Origin: Legionella moravica DSM 19234
Lineage (GTDB): Bacteria; Pseudomonadota; Gammaproteobacteria; Legionellales; Legionellaceae
Reading direction: 5' to 3'
DNA: 64,000 nt
Assembly: GCF_000423305.1 (NCBI RefSeq)
Contig: NZ_KE384003.1
Span: forward strand, 102,570 to 166,569
Part shown: positions 1 through 9,102 of the stretch, piece by piece
Numbering within the stretch: position 1 is the first letter of the stretch
Layout of the letters: each line of letters opens with the position of its first letter
Position numbers and translations under genes: made by a program
Notes under the pieces: model-generated
The model's input: only the letters and a program-made list of their open reading frames with translations
The model's database searches: none
Told to the model about the DNA's origin: nothing

Positions 1-195
1 GATAGCTCGTTGACATACTCCAAAAATCATATCATCTCGAACGCCAAAAGGAAGTGATATGGAGTGTATCAGCGAGTTGAAAGAGAGTTTAATCGTGGAA
101 CATAATAATCTCCACTGGCTCTTTGGTATCGGTTTATTTTGATGAATGGTTGCCTGCCTGTGCGGGCAAGACCGTTTTTTTTGTCATGTACAGAG
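1..195. mobile_element. MITE-like element, partial copy cut by window start
   Basis: This stretch is the inverted counterpart of the left part of the complete element at 29716-29985. It ends with the same terminal sequence (TTTGTCATGTACAGAG, ending at 195). The shared interior includes the 'AAAAATCATATCATCTCGAAC' block (copy 1 about 21-41). About 75 bases of the element should lie before the window. It ends 74 bases upstream of the queA start, so it supplies that gene's upstream DNA. No transposase is encoded. The target-site duplication cannot be checked because the other end is outside the window. Confidence 0.75.
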
Positions 196-269
196 AACAA
201 AGCCATGAAAAATGGTTTAATTCGTACAGAACAGTGTATAATTCCAGCACTTTATTTTCAGGTTGTATT

Positions 270-1283
270 ATGAATAAGCACGATTTTTATTTTGATTTGC
301 CAGAAGAGCTGATCGCTCAATATCCCTTACCCCAAAGGAGTGATTCAAGGTTATTAACTTACAGTCGTGAGACAGGTGAGTATGGGCATTATCAATTTAG
401 AGATATCGCAGATTTTTTAAATCCAGGCGATTTATTGGTTATGAATAACAGTAAAGTTATCCCTGCGCGACTTTACGGTCATAAATTAACTGGGGGGAAA
501 GTGGAGTTACTCGTTGAGCGAATCACTGGCCCTAATACCTTTCTGGCTCATATTAAAACCAGCAAAGCATTGAAGGCTGGAGGCATCATTCAGCTTGAGC
601 AGGGAAATCAATTGGAAATATTGGACAGAAATGATGATTTATTTATCTGTAAATCCAATTGCGAGACATTGGAACTTTTAAATACGCAGGGACATATTCC
701 GTTACCACCTTACATTTCTCGTAATGATGAATCATTGGACGAAGAACGGTATCAGACCATTTATGCTAAATATGAAGGCTCTGTTGCTGCACCAACTGCA
801 GGGCTGCATTTCGATGATGCAGTCATTTCCAGCTTGCAATCACGAGGAGTGAATATTGCCTATGTCACGTTGCATGTTGGCGCAGGAACATTCAGACCCG
901 TTCGTTGTGATAATATAAAAGAACATAAAATGCATAGTGAGCAATATACTCTAACGCCGGAATTATGTGATGCAGTTAAGGCGACAAAAGCAGCCGGGAA
1001 CAGAGTGATCGCTGTAGGCACAACCACGCTTCGCAGTTTGGAAAGTGCGGCCAGAGAGGGGGAGTTAACTCCTTGCACCAGAGATACGGATATATTTATA
1101 TATCCTGGATATGAATTTAAGATCTGTGATGGATTAATGACGAATTTTCACTTACCAGAATCTACATTACTCATGTTGGTGTCTGCATTTATAGGCCATC
1201 AACAGGCGATGGATCTTTATCAGGAAGCAATCAATAAAAGGTATCGATTTTTCAGTTACGGCGATACAAGTCTATTAGTCTAG
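270..1283 (+). CDS. queA: S-adenosylmethionine:tRNA ribosyltransferase-isomerase QueA
   Basis: QueA transfers and isomerises the ribosyl moiety of S-adenosylmethionine onto 7-aminomethyl-7-deazaguanine in tRNA, giving epoxyqueuosine. The protein of 337 residues has the usual family length. It shows family motifs such as DFYFDLPEELIAQYPLPQR at the N-terminus, GDLLVMNNSKVIPARL, APTAGLHF, and GVNIAYVTLHVGAGTFRPV, and the C-terminal TNFHLPESTLLMLVSAF. The frame is open from 123, but those 49 extra codons are element-derived DNA. The ATG at 270 gives the normal QueA start. It heads the common queA-tgt-yajC-secDF gene order. Confidence 0.96.
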   Translation: MNKHDFYFDLPEELIAQYPLPQRSDSRLLTYSRETGEYGHYQFRDIADFLNPGDLLVMNNSKVIPARLYGHKLTGGKVELLVERITGPNTFLAHIKTSKALKAGGIIQLEQGNQLEILDRNDDLFICKSNCETLELLNTQGHIPLPPYISRNDESLDEERYQTIYAKYEGSVAAPTAGLHFDDAVISSLQSRGVNIAYVTLHVGAGTFRPVRCDNIKEHKMHSEQYTLTPELCDAVKATKAAGNRVIAVGTTTLRSLESAAREGELTPCTRDTDIFIYPGYEFKICDGLMTNFHLPESTLLMLVSAFIGHQQAMDLYQEAINKRYRFFSYGDTSLLV

Positions 1284-1297
1284 TTGGAGGATAGGGG

Positions 1298-2131
1298 ATG
1301 TCAGGCAAAGTGAATCATTATGTACCTGTGGTTACAACAGAAGCGGGTTCCTGCCTGACCTCGGCCAATTGGCAACAGGCAAAGGCAACAGCAGTTGCAT
1401 GCTATCTGGATGATTTATTATTAAAGCCAGGGGTTAATCTATTAAAAAAAATTGATGGCCTGGCTGGATATCTGGGCTGGCCTAGTACCGTAATTTTAAA
1501 TGCATCCCGTCTTTCGGCTAATAAGGAGGGTGTATTTGTATTGGTTTCTCCTTTTGATGGAGCCAGAATAAAAATAAATTATGCCGAACTGTTTGAACTC
1601 GTGAACGCATTAAAGCCCGATGTATTCCTAATGCCTGAACATGCCTTAAACGATGCTCCTGATTTGTGGGAAACATTGAATGATTCTATTCTTCCGTTCA
1701 TTCCAGTTACTGATTTGATCAATCAGGGTTGCCAAAAAAGACATGGAGTCTACTTTAAGTATGAACAAGAGGATCACCAATCCCTTACCCAATCGATGTC
1801 CAAATGGTCGCATCTGCCACGGTACCTATGCGGTACCCTGGATTTGAATTTAATACACAATCTTTGTGACGCCGGGATTGATTACATAGAGTCTGATGAA
1901 CCGGCACATGCTGCCTATCAGGGCAGAGTATATTCTGGTGCTGAAACGGTAGACTTAACCAATTCGTCCACTGAGTTGCAGTTTGATGTTATTGATCCTG
2001 ATTGCCAATGCCCGACATGTTCCCAACGACTAACCAAGGCATATTTGCACCATCTTTATCTTCATACCCCTTTGTTGTGTCAGCGATTCTTAATTCAACA
2101 TAATGTATTCCAGGCACAATGTTCAACTTGA
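1298..2131 (+). CDS. Degenerate TGT-family protein (tRNA-guanine transglycosylase paralogue)
   Basis: This 277-residue protein occupies the position normally held by tgt, 14 bases after queA with a good GGAGGA site. It aligns with TGT over its whole length but is about 100 residues short. The zinc site is kept (C236, C238, C241 in DPDCQCPTC, and H268 in the QHN triad). The general-base motif DSGGFQ is replaced by NASRLS. The nucleophile motif FDCVxPTR is replaced by IESDEPAH. The GGLAVGE base-binding loop is missing. The fold is therefore recognisable, but transglycosylase activity is unlikely. It could be a non-catalytic partner or a decaying gene, though the frame is intact. Confidence 0.8.
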   Translation: MSGKVNHYVPVVTTEAGSCLTSANWQQAKATAVACYLDDLLLKPGVNLLKKIDGLAGYLGWPSTVILNASRLSANKEGVFVLVSPFDGARIKINYAELFELVNALKPDVFLMPEHALNDAPDLWETLNDSILPFIPVTDLINQGCQKRHGVYFKYEQEDHQSLTQSMSKWSHLPRYLCGTLDLNLIHNLCDAGIDYIESDEPAHAAYQGRVYSGAETVDLTNSSTELQFDVIDPDCQCPTCSQRLTKAYLHHLYLHTPLLCQRFLIQHNVFQAQCST

Positions 2132-2407
2132 AAATAAACGGAAATTGATTCCTTTCATTTACCTTAGGTGCAATTCGCTATATGATGTCACGCTGTTGAA
2201 CAATAGACTTTAATCCAACAGTCAGTAGATATTTTATCGGAGTTTCAACAACTTTGGCGAATAAAGTTTAGGGTCTGTTGACAAGCGCTCTATAATCACT
2301 ACGAACCTTGGATAATCCAGGGTATGCAGCTGTTTATGGGTAATTGAACAATCGAATGGTCAATAAATCTTATTGCAATAAATTAATGGTAGATTTGAGG
2401 AGATTTT

Positions 2408-2746
2408 ATGAGTTTTTTTATTAGTGATGCATTAGCCGCAGCCACAACTACTGCACCCGCTGCACAAAATGATGGAACATTTTCGCTAATTATGATCGCT
2501 GCAATCTTTGTATTGTTTTATTTTATGTTAATCAGACCACAAAATAAAAAAGCGAAAGAACACCGTGAATTAATCAGTCGCTTGAAAAAAGGCGATGAGA
2601 TCATTACTACGGGAGGTATGTTAGCCAAAGTGGTTAGTTTGGATGAGCAGTACATCAAAATCAGCCCTGCTGAAGGTATTGAGATTAACATGCAAAAAGG
2701 CGCAGTAAGTACCGTATTGCCAAAAGGCACTTTAAAATCTCTTTAA
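2408..2746 (+). CDS. yajC: Sec translocon accessory protein YajC
   Basis: YajC is a small single-span inner-membrane protein that associates with SecDF at the Sec translocon. The 112-residue product has one hydrophobic helix at about residues 25-45, followed by the family signature MLIRPQNKKAKEH and the GDEIITTGGM motif. The start follows a clear AGGAG site (2398-2402). It lies 21 bases before secD in the standard yajC-secD-secF order. The 276 bases upstream hold no gene; they include a 'GGGTCTGTTGAC' block that recurs near 29.7 and 35.3 kb. Confidence 0.97.
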   Translation: MSFFISDALAAATTTAPAAQNDGTFSLIMIAAIFVLFYFMLIRPQNKKAKEHRELISRLKKGDEIITTGGMLAKVVSLDEQYIKISPAEGIEINMQKGAVSTVLPKGTLKSL

Positions 2747-2767
2747 GTTTGTCATAGGGACACGCAA

Positions 2768-4624
2768 ATGCAAAATAAATACCCTCTATGGAAAAATCTG
2801 ATGCTGATTCTTATTGTGGTCATCGGATTTATTTATGCCATACCTAATTTATACACTGAGCATCCTGTCGTTCAGATTTCAGCTGAGGACGCTGATGATA
2901 AAGAAGCTTTAAAAGCCAAGGTAGAAGAAGCATTGAAGGCAGCCAAGGTTGATTACACTTCTCTTATTATTGAAAATCAGGGCGTTGAAGTGGGGTTTTC
3001 TTCAACTGATGCACAATTATTGGCTCAGGATGTCATCAAAAATGCACTGGGAAGTAAGTACACAGTGGCATTAAACCTGGCATCAACGACCCCACAGTGG
3101 ATGGCAACAATACATGCTGATCCAATGAAACAAGGTCTTGATCTTCGAGGCGGGGTTCATTTTCTTCTTGAAGTCGATGTGGAAAGTGTGATCAGTCGCC
3201 GCTATGAAGGTATTATGAAGAATATTGGCCAGGAACTGAGAGAAATTGGTGTTCGGTATTCGGGTATTCGTTATGTCCCTGACAAAGGAATTGATTTGCG
3301 CTTCCGTGATTCAGAATCCATGGAAAATGCATTGGCTGAACTCAAACAAAAAATACCGGAAGTGGTCTTCATCAAGAGCAAGGTTAAAAATGGAGTCCTG
3401 GCTTCAATTTCTCCTGCCGAGTTAAACAGCATTAGACAGAATACTATAGAACAAACAATGAGTATTCTGCGAAACAGGGTTAATGAGTTAGGTGTGGGTG
3501 AAGCGGTTGTTCAACAACAAGGTGCGACCCGCGTTGCTGTTGATTTACCCGGTATTCAGGATGCGGCCAGAGCCAAACAGATTCTGGGCGGCACCGCGAC
3601 CTTACAATTTTATCTGGTTGATCAAGATAATGATCCTCAGATTGCCAAACAAACAGGAGTAGTGCCTGTTAGTGATAAATTGTATTCGATGGATGGACAT
3701 CCCATACTCTTGAAACGTCAGGTTGTATTGAGCGGTGACTCGATTACCTCCGCGGTATCCAGTTTCGATCAGCAAACAGCAACTCCTGCGGTTCAAATTC
3801 AATTAGGCGGGGGTGGTGAAAGTCTATTTACTAAAGTGACTCGTGAGAATATTGGAAAACGTATGGCAATCGTGTACGTTGAAACCAAAAATACCATACA
3901 AAATGTTAATGGTGTTGAAACACGAGTGACACATCGAGAAGAGCGGGTCATCAGTGCTCCTGTGATTCAGAATGCTTTAGGAAGTAATTTCCAGATTACA
4001 GGACTTACTGACAGTAAAGAAGCCAGCAATTTGGCTCTGTTACTGAGGGCCGGGGCATTACCTGCTGCTATTTACCCTATTGAAGAGCGTACAGTTGGAC
4101 CGACTTTAGGTAAAGAAAATATTCGTCGCGGAATCATTTCTTTGGAAGTTGGGATGGGGTTAATTTTAGTGTTGATGCTGGTCTACTACCGCTTCTTCGG
4201 ATTGATCGCTAACTTCGCTTTATTACTTAACCTGGTACTTCTTAGCGCGTTATTGTCAATCATTGACGCAACGTTGACTCTACCGGGAATTGCAGGGATA
4301 GTTTTGACAGTGGGTATGGCCGTAGATGCGAACGTATTGATTTACGAGCGTATTCGCGAGGAGTTGCGTTTAGGATTATCTCCTCAAGCTGCAATTCATG
4401 CAGGATATGAGCGTGCTTTTTCTACCATTCTTGATGCGAATGTGACTACCCTGATAGTCGCCATCATTTTGTTTGCGGTAGGTACTGGTCCAGTTCGTGG
4501 GTTTGCTGTGACTTTGTCCTTAGGTCTATTAACTTCAATGTTGACAGCCATTACGTATACCCGGGCAATAGTCAATTGGTATTATGGCGGTCGTACCGTT
4601 AAAAAATTATCTATAGGCATATAA
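2768..4624 (+). CDS. secD: Protein translocase subunit SecD
   Basis: SecD works with SecF in the inner membrane and uses the proton gradient to help complete protein export. The 618-residue protein has an N-terminal membrane helix (about 8-27), a large periplasmic region with the DLRGGVHFLLEVD motif, and a C-terminal RND-like bundle with GMAVDANVLIYERIREE. The length matches gammaproteobacterial SecD. It starts 21 bases after yajC and ends 12 bases before secF, consistent with one transcript. Confidence 0.98.
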   Translation: MQNKYPLWKNLMLILIVVIGFIYAIPNLYTEHPVVQISAEDADDKEALKAKVEEALKAAKVDYTSLIIENQGVEVGFSSTDAQLLAQDVIKNALGSKYTVALNLASTTPQWMATIHADPMKQGLDLRGGVHFLLEVDVESVISRRYEGIMKNIGQELREIGVRYSGIRYVPDKGIDLRFRDSESMENALAELKQKIPEVVFIKSKVKNGVLASISPAELNSIRQNTIEQTMSILRNRVNELGVGEAVVQQQGATRVAVDLPGIQDAARAKQILGGTATLQFYLVDQDNDPQIAKQTGVVPVSDKLYSMDGHPILLKRQVVLSGDSITSAVSSFDQQTATPAVQIQLGGGGESLFTKVTRENIGKRMAIVYVETKNTIQNVNGVETRVTHREERVISAPVIQNALGSNFQITGLTDSKEASNLALLLRAGALPAAIYPIEERTVGPTLGKENIRRGIISLEVGMGLILVLMLVYYRFFGLIANFALLLNLVLLSALLSIIDATLTLPGIAGIVLTVGMAVDANVLIYERIREELRLGLSPQAAIHAGYERAFSTILDANVTTLIVAIILFAVGTGPVRGFAVTLSLGLLTSMLTAITYTRAIVNWYYGGRTVKKLSIGI

Positions 4625-4636
4625 GGCGAGGCTCAG

Positions 4637-5554
4637 ATGGAATTTTTTAATCCAAATTCAAAAGTGGACTTTATGGGAGCACGCCGCTGGACGGCGCTGT
4701 TCTCTATCTTAATTTTCGTTGTTTCTATTGGAGCCCTGTTAGTGAATGGGTTGAAATGGGGACTTGATTTTACCGGTGGAACACAAATAGAAGTCACCTA
4801 TACCACTGCCGCAGATTTGCCCTTAATCAGGGAGAATCTGGCTAAAATTGGCTTTAAAGAAGCCCAGGTTGTAAGTTATGGTACCTCTAAAGACGTACTA
4901 ATCAGCATTGCCCCACGTGCCGATAAAGAACCAGCTCGTCTTGTCGATGAGGTCATGTCTGCTTTACCCGGTGCTACCAAGCAGCGAGTTGATTTTGTAG
5001 GGCCGCAAGTAGGCCAGGAGCTTGCAACAAAAGGAGCCTTGGCTATTATTGTTTCCTTATTAGCTACCATGATCTACATTGCCATGCGTTTTGAATACCG
5101 ACTCGCTGTAAGTTCTGCAGTCGCTCTGGTACATGATCCGGTATTAATCCTTGGTATCTTTGCATTGTTTGGTATTGAGTTTGATCTTAAAGCATTGGCT
5201 GGATTGCTCGCTGTAATTGGCTACTCTTTGAATGATACCATCGTTGTTTTTGACAGGGTTCGCGAGAATTTTGTTAAAATTCGTCGTACCAGTCCTGTTG
5301 ATATCATGAACATCTCGATAAATCAGACTTTATCCAGAACCATTATGACGTCCATGTTAACTTTATTTGTTGTCGTGGCGTTGTTTGTTTATGGTGGTGA
5401 GACTATTCATGGTTTCTCTTTAGCCCTAATCATTGGAATTGTTATTGGTACTTATTCATCAATTTATGTAGCTGGAGCTCTGGCTGTCGCTATGGGATTG
5501 GATAGAAAAGACTTTTTACCCAGTCAGCGTAAAGATCTGGATGATCGTCCTTAA
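4637..5554 (+). CDS. secF: Protein translocase subunit SecF
   Basis: SecF is the partner of SecD. The 305-residue protein carries the first membrane helix (about 20-40), the GLDFTGGTQIEV periplasmic motif and the membrane motif GYSLNDTIVVFDRVREN. The start has GGCGAGG upstream. It is the last gene of the yajC-secD-secF unit and is followed by a strong hairpin at 5566-5607. Confidence 0.98.
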   Translation: MEFFNPNSKVDFMGARRWTALFSILIFVVSIGALLVNGLKWGLDFTGGTQIEVTYTTAADLPLIRENLAKIGFKEAQVVSYGTSKDVLISIAPRADKEPARLVDEVMSALPGATKQRVDFVGPQVGQELATKGALAIIVSLLATMIYIAMRFEYRLAVSSAVALVHDPVLILGIFALFGIEFDLKALAGLLAVIGYSLNDTIVVFDRVRENFVKIRRTSPVDIMNISINQTLSRTIMTSMLTLFVVVALFVYGGETIHGFSLALIIGIVIGTYSSIYVAGALAVAMGLDRKDFLPSQRKDLDDRP

Positions 5555-5565
5555 GTGATGAGTAG

Positions 5566-5607
5566 AGTAGATTGTCTTGTTTGAGTACTTAAACAAGACA
5601 ATCTACT
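5566..5607. terminator. Hairpin between convergent secF and phhB
   Basis: A perfect 17-bp inverted repeat (arms 5566-5582 and 5591-5607, 8-base spacer) lies just after the secF stop. The T-rich run after it is poor (GTTTATAAAAATC), so it could act in either direction between the convergent genes secF and phhB. Confidence 0.7.
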
Positions 5608-5666
5608 GTTTATAAAAATCAAGGTGGGCTAATGGATATAATCCAGACTACTTTGGTGAAGAAAGG

Positions 5667-6008
5667 TTATTCCTCAAGTAATTTGTCAATTTTAGCAGCG
5701 CATATAAAATCATTATGAGTTAACCCATTGAGTGCATGCGTCATAAAACTCACTCGGCAGTAATTGTACCCAACTTCAAGATCTGGATGGTGATTTTCAA
5801 CATTGGCTGTCCATGCTATTGCGTTCACGAAGGCCATAGTTTCATAAAAATTATTGAATGAAAATGAGCGCTTGATTATTTTGTTGTCTGATGTGACTTG
5901 CCATTGTTTATTAAGCTGTGGCATTAAGTTTTTAATTTGCTCTGCTGTTAATGCTGCACCTATGCCTTCACAGGACTCACAATGTTTGCTGCTTAAATCA
6001 CTTGTCAT
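5667..6008 (-). CDS. phhB: Pterin-4a-carbinolamine dehydratase
   Basis: The enzyme dehydrates the pterin carbinolamine made by phenylalanine hydroxylase, recycling the cofactor. The 113-residue protein has the family core ENHHPDLEVGYNYCRVSF and the following THALNGLTHNDF helix. The start has AAAGGA upstream. It lies 14 bases after hisC, so the two are probably co-transcribed. In Pseudomonas the phh genes link phenylalanine hydroxylation to an aromatic aminotransferase, which makes the hisC neighbour suggestive. No phhA is visible in the window. Confidence 0.95.
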   Translation of the reverse strand: MTSDLSSKHCESCEGIGAALTAEQIKNLMPQLNKQWQVTSDNKIIKRSFSFNNFYETMAFVNAIAWTANVENHHPDLEVGYNYCRVSFMTHALNGLTHNDFICAAKIDKLLEE

Positions 6009-6022
6009 ATTATTTCCTTTAA

Positions 6023-7132
6023 TTATCGATAATAGTTATTCAGGGCAGTTAGAAATCGAGAATTTTGCTCTTTGGTTCCTATAGTGACCCTTATGTAATT
6101 GTTCATTTTATAGGCATGAAGCGGTCTTACAATAATACCACTATTCAGTAAATAATTATAAAGCCCTATGCCATCTTCTTTGCAATCAAAGGAAAGAAAA
6201 TTACATAAAGAAGGTAAATAACTGAGGTGCAACCGTTCAAAACCATCTTGCATCTGAATCATTCCCTCGTTATTGGTTTGGATGCTTCTTTGAATAAACT
6301 CCTCATCATCCAAAGCTGCTTGGGCGGCTGTAAGTGCTGCCTGGTTTACAGTAAAAGGCAATTGAACTCGGCGTAAGATGGAAATAATATCGGGATTTGC
6401 AATGGCATAACCCAAACGTAATCCAGCCATTCCGTAGATTTTTGAAAATGTGCGGGTAATTACTAAATTTGGATGTTTTTTCAACCAATCAATACTGTTG
6501 CAACTCATCGCCCGAGCAGCGTATTCATAATAGGCTTCATCAAGAACCAACAAGGTAGAAGCGGGGATCTGCTCTAGTAAATAGTTGATTTCTTCCTGGC
6601 TGGTTAATAACCCCGTTGGATTATTGGGGTTGGCTAAAAAAATCAAAGCCGTTTGATCGGTGCAGGCATTGATAAGATTCTCGCAATTGATTTGCCAATT
6701 GTCTTTGATAGGAACACTATGGACAGGAATGTTTAAGGTATTGGCCTGAATGGCATAGGTACTGAACGCGTAATCATGAGTCAGAATATGTTTGTTTGTG
6801 TGCAATGCAAAACTATTCAATAAGATACTGACTATGAAATCAGAGCCATTACTAAGAAATAATTGATCAGTACTTATACCCAGTTGAGTTGCCAGCCTTG
6901 GCATTAATGGGTGATTGATTGGTGAGGGATAGGTTGCAATGATCTGAGAGGGCATAGTTCGTAATGCAATTAATGCGTGAGGACTGCAACCTAGTGGATT
7001 TTCATTCGAGGCTAACTTGATTATATCGCTAATCCCTTTTTCGCGAGCTAACTCCTCTATTGATTTTCCTGGTTTATAGGGAACCAGGGAGCGTATTCCT
7101 GGATGGGGTAGTTGTTGAAAATCAATGGCCAT
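6023..7132 (-). CDS. hisC: Histidinol-phosphate aminotransferase (HisC family)
   Basis: This is a fold-type I PLP aminotransferase of 369 residues. It shows KLASNENPLGCSPHA near residue 40, the NPNNPTG motif, LDEAYYEY, and the PLP-lysine motif RTFSKIYGMAGLRLGYA. These are typical of HisC, which converts imidazole-acetol phosphate to histidinol phosphate. No other his genes are nearby, and phhB follows at 14 bases. Members of this family can also transaminate aromatic amino acids, so the physiological substrate here may be phenylalanine or tyrosine. The start follows AAAGGA. Confidence 0.9.
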   Translation of the reverse strand: MAIDFQQLPHPGIRSLVPYKPGKSIEELAREKGISDIIKLASNENPLGCSPHALIALRTMPSQIIATYPSPINHPLMPRLATQLGISTDQLFLSNGSDFIVSILLNSFALHTNKHILTHDYAFSTYAIQANTLNIPVHSVPIKDNWQINCENLINACTDQTALIFLANPNNPTGLLTSQEEINYLLEQIPASTLLVLDEAYYEYAARAMSCNSIDWLKKHPNLVITRTFSKIYGMAGLRLGYAIANPDIISILRRVQLPFTVNQAALTAAQAALDDEEFIQRSIQTNNEGMIQMQDGFERLHLSYLPSLCNFLSFDCKEDGIGLYNYLLNSGIIVRPLHAYKMNNYIRVTIGTKEQNSRFLTALNNYYR

Positions 7133-7402
7133 AAAGAGTTCCTTTCCAAAAAATTGAATTTCATCTTACCTAAGCCAGCCCTTGCTGTCACGAATGAAAT
7201 TACTTTGGCTAAGTCTTGAACGAGGCTCTCAGTTTTAAGCGTAGGTAGTGCCATTGGGCCAGGGCCGGACCTACTCGTAATTTTTAACACACGCCTTCAT
7301 GTATTAATCCGCGCTTTTGCGTGTATGTAGATCCATTATTGTTGCATTTTAAACAATAGGGCGTTAATCTTGCGCCGGCATCCAACCTCAGGAAGAATTA
7401 TC

Positions 7403-7720
7403 ATGAAGCATCTTAAGGGCTTTTCCCTTATTGAAGTGCTGGTTTCTTTAATGCTGGTGACTACTATTGCACTGGCCTTATTACAACAGCATTGGAACAT
7501 TCGTCAATTCATCAACCAATTAATAGCCCATGCAGAGGTATTACAGATTATTGATCGTGTGACGGAATCACTCTACGGTCAAATGAATAAAATACCCTCA
7601 GTGCCATCTCCCTATCTTCTCAAAGTTCGAAATGAAACAGACTATTTGATTGTGCGTGTTGAATGGTTCAATCGCTCAGAATCCATAACCCGAAAAATAC
7701 GAAAAAGAGGTGTGGCCTAA
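7403..7720 (+). CDS. Type IV pilus minor pilin, PilV-like
   Basis: The protein (105 residues) starts with a short leader ending in G, then FSLIEVLVSLMLVTTIAL, the class III signal and hydrophobic helix of type IV prepilins cleaved by PilD. The ATG at 7403 follows an AGGAAG site; an upstream TTG at 7370 would add residues before the leader and is unlikely. It is the first of three overlapping minor pilin genes. Order and size fit PilV, a pilus-priming component, but the C-terminal part is short and poorly conserved. Confidence 0.8.
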   Translation: MKHLKGFSLIEVLVSLMLVTTIALALLQQHWNIRQFINQLIAHAEVLQIIDRVTESLYGQMNKIPSVPSPYLLKVRNETDYLIVRVEWFNRSESITRKIRKRGVA

Positions 7721-8463
7721 TGAACAGACAATCTGGTTTCAGTTTATCTGAGCTGTTAATCAGTCTTTTTTTGGCCAGTATCATTATAACGACCCTGATT
7801 CACATGTATTTAATGACTAAAGGTCAGTATCTGGAGTATCAAAAAATTCTTGAGGAGCGTTTTGAGTTGCAGTGGGTCTCTGATTTGTTAACTGACAGCA
7901 TTAGAAGAGCCGGATTTACTCCATGTCTGGGTATAGAGCAATTAAAGACAGCCGACAGGCGCAAGATAGGTGAAACTCTTTGGGGTATTAAAAGTGAAAA
8001 TAATTCGAGATCCTTTATCCGCATTAATCGAATGAGTGATGTATTTTCTGAACGTGCTTCATTCCTAAGCCCGACAGAGTTGGTTGTTCATTCCTCTGTC
8101 GTATTCAATGAGCGTCGACCATTAGTTATTGCGGATTGTACCCACGCTGAAGTACATCAGATTTTAAAAGTCGAACAGCGGGAAGGAGGGCAGCATATTA
8201 CTTTAGTCAAACCCAGGAGGTTCAATTACAAACAGCCTCTGTACGCAGGTGAATGGCTCGAAGAACAATGGTTCATTAAATCGAATCCACAACATATTAA
8301 TACCCTGCATTATCAGTTGGCACAGTCCGAGGAGCTATCCCCGCTTATTCATTCACTTCGGACTACCCAGCAAAAAATCCGTGGCAAAAACGTTCTTAAG
8401 GTAACCATGGGGCTAGAACACGATAAGACGCATGAGTTCATCGTTGTGGTTCGCGGAACATGA
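7720..8463 (+). CDS. Type IV pilus minor pilin, PilW-like
   Basis: This 247-residue protein begins MNRQSGFSLSELLISLFLAS, a prepilin signal with Glu at mature position 5. Its start codon overlaps the stop of the previous gene (TAATG), so the true start is 7720. The length and central position fit PilW. Minor pilins form the tip complex that primes pilus assembly and is involved in DNA uptake and adhesion in other species. The gene overlaps the next by four bases (ATGA), showing tight coupling. Confidence 0.82.
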   Translation: MNRQSGFSLSELLISLFLASIIITTLIHMYLMTKGQYLEYQKILEERFELQWVSDLLTDSIRRAGFTPCLGIEQLKTADRRKIGETLWGIKSENNSRSFIRINRMSDVFSERASFLSPTELVVHSSVVFNERRPLVIADCTHAEVHQILKVEQREGGQHITLVKPRRFNYKQPLYAGEWLEEQWFIKSNPQHINTLHYQLAQSEELSPLIHSLRTTQQKIRGKNVLKVTMGLEHDKTHEFIVVVRGT

Positions 8464-9002
8464 GGGGGCGTTATGATGGGTTTATTTTTTTGATGACGCT
8501 GTGTACGCTCCTGGTTATCAGTTTGTTGATTCTTACCAACATGCAGCATGTACTTTTATACAGTAAAGCCTTAAACCGACAGGAATATCAGCACCAGAAC
8601 TTTTATCAGATGGAAGATATTCTGATGTGGTTGACGGAAATTCAAACGCAACATATCGATAAGGATTGTTTTATTTCCGAGAAAGGTGCAAATAAGGTGA
8701 TTGGGCAATTAGTGCGTGATGATGGCTGTTTGGTGGATGGAGACACGTTACGATACAGGTATTTGATTGAAGACCTGGGAGATTTTCCTTGTATGGTTGT
8801 AGAGAAAAAAGGGAAGTTGCTTTCAACTCATCATTTTCGAATCACATTATTGCAGCGCTCTGATGAGCACAATCCTGCCTCATCTGTTTTACAGATCAGG
8901 GATATAAAGGCCATTGCCTCTGCATCATGTCAGGGCGAGGCGCATCGAGTCTCTGCGGGTATCAGCAGTTGGCGCTATATCCCCGATGTAGAATGGGAGT
9001 AG
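8460..9002 (+). CDS. Type IV pilus-associated PilX-like protein
   Basis: The 180-residue protein has a basic N-terminus (MRGRYDG), a hydrophobic helix (about residues 8-26) and a cysteine-containing soluble part. PilX proteins differ from other pilins by lacking the usual Glu5, which is true here (FIFLMTLC). Position after PilV- and PilW-like genes with ATGA overlap supports the call. No PilY1 or PilE follows; the next gene is an unrelated exporter, so the remaining pilus genes must be elsewhere. Confidence 0.7.
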   Translation: MRGRYDGFIFLMTLCTLLVISLLILTNMQHVLLYSKALNRQEYQHQNFYQMEDILMWLTEIQTQHIDKDCFISEKGANKVIGQLVRDDGCLVDGDTLRYRYLIEDLGDFPCMVVEKKGKLLSTHHFRITLLQRSDEHNPASSVLQIRDIKAIASASCQGEAHRVSAGISSWRYIPDVEWE

Positions 9003-9102
9003 CAGTGGTAATCGTCCTTGGTCATAATGCCTCTGGATTCGCTTGAGTATGTGGTGTCAAGGTTGTATTGTTATAAATATAAATAATAAAAAGGTTTCAT
9101 GG

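Noticed and set aside
123..269. In-frame upstream extension of queA by 49 codons
   Set aside because: The extra residues are encoded by the MITE-like repeat and its flank, and the normal QueA N-terminus begins at the Met at 270.
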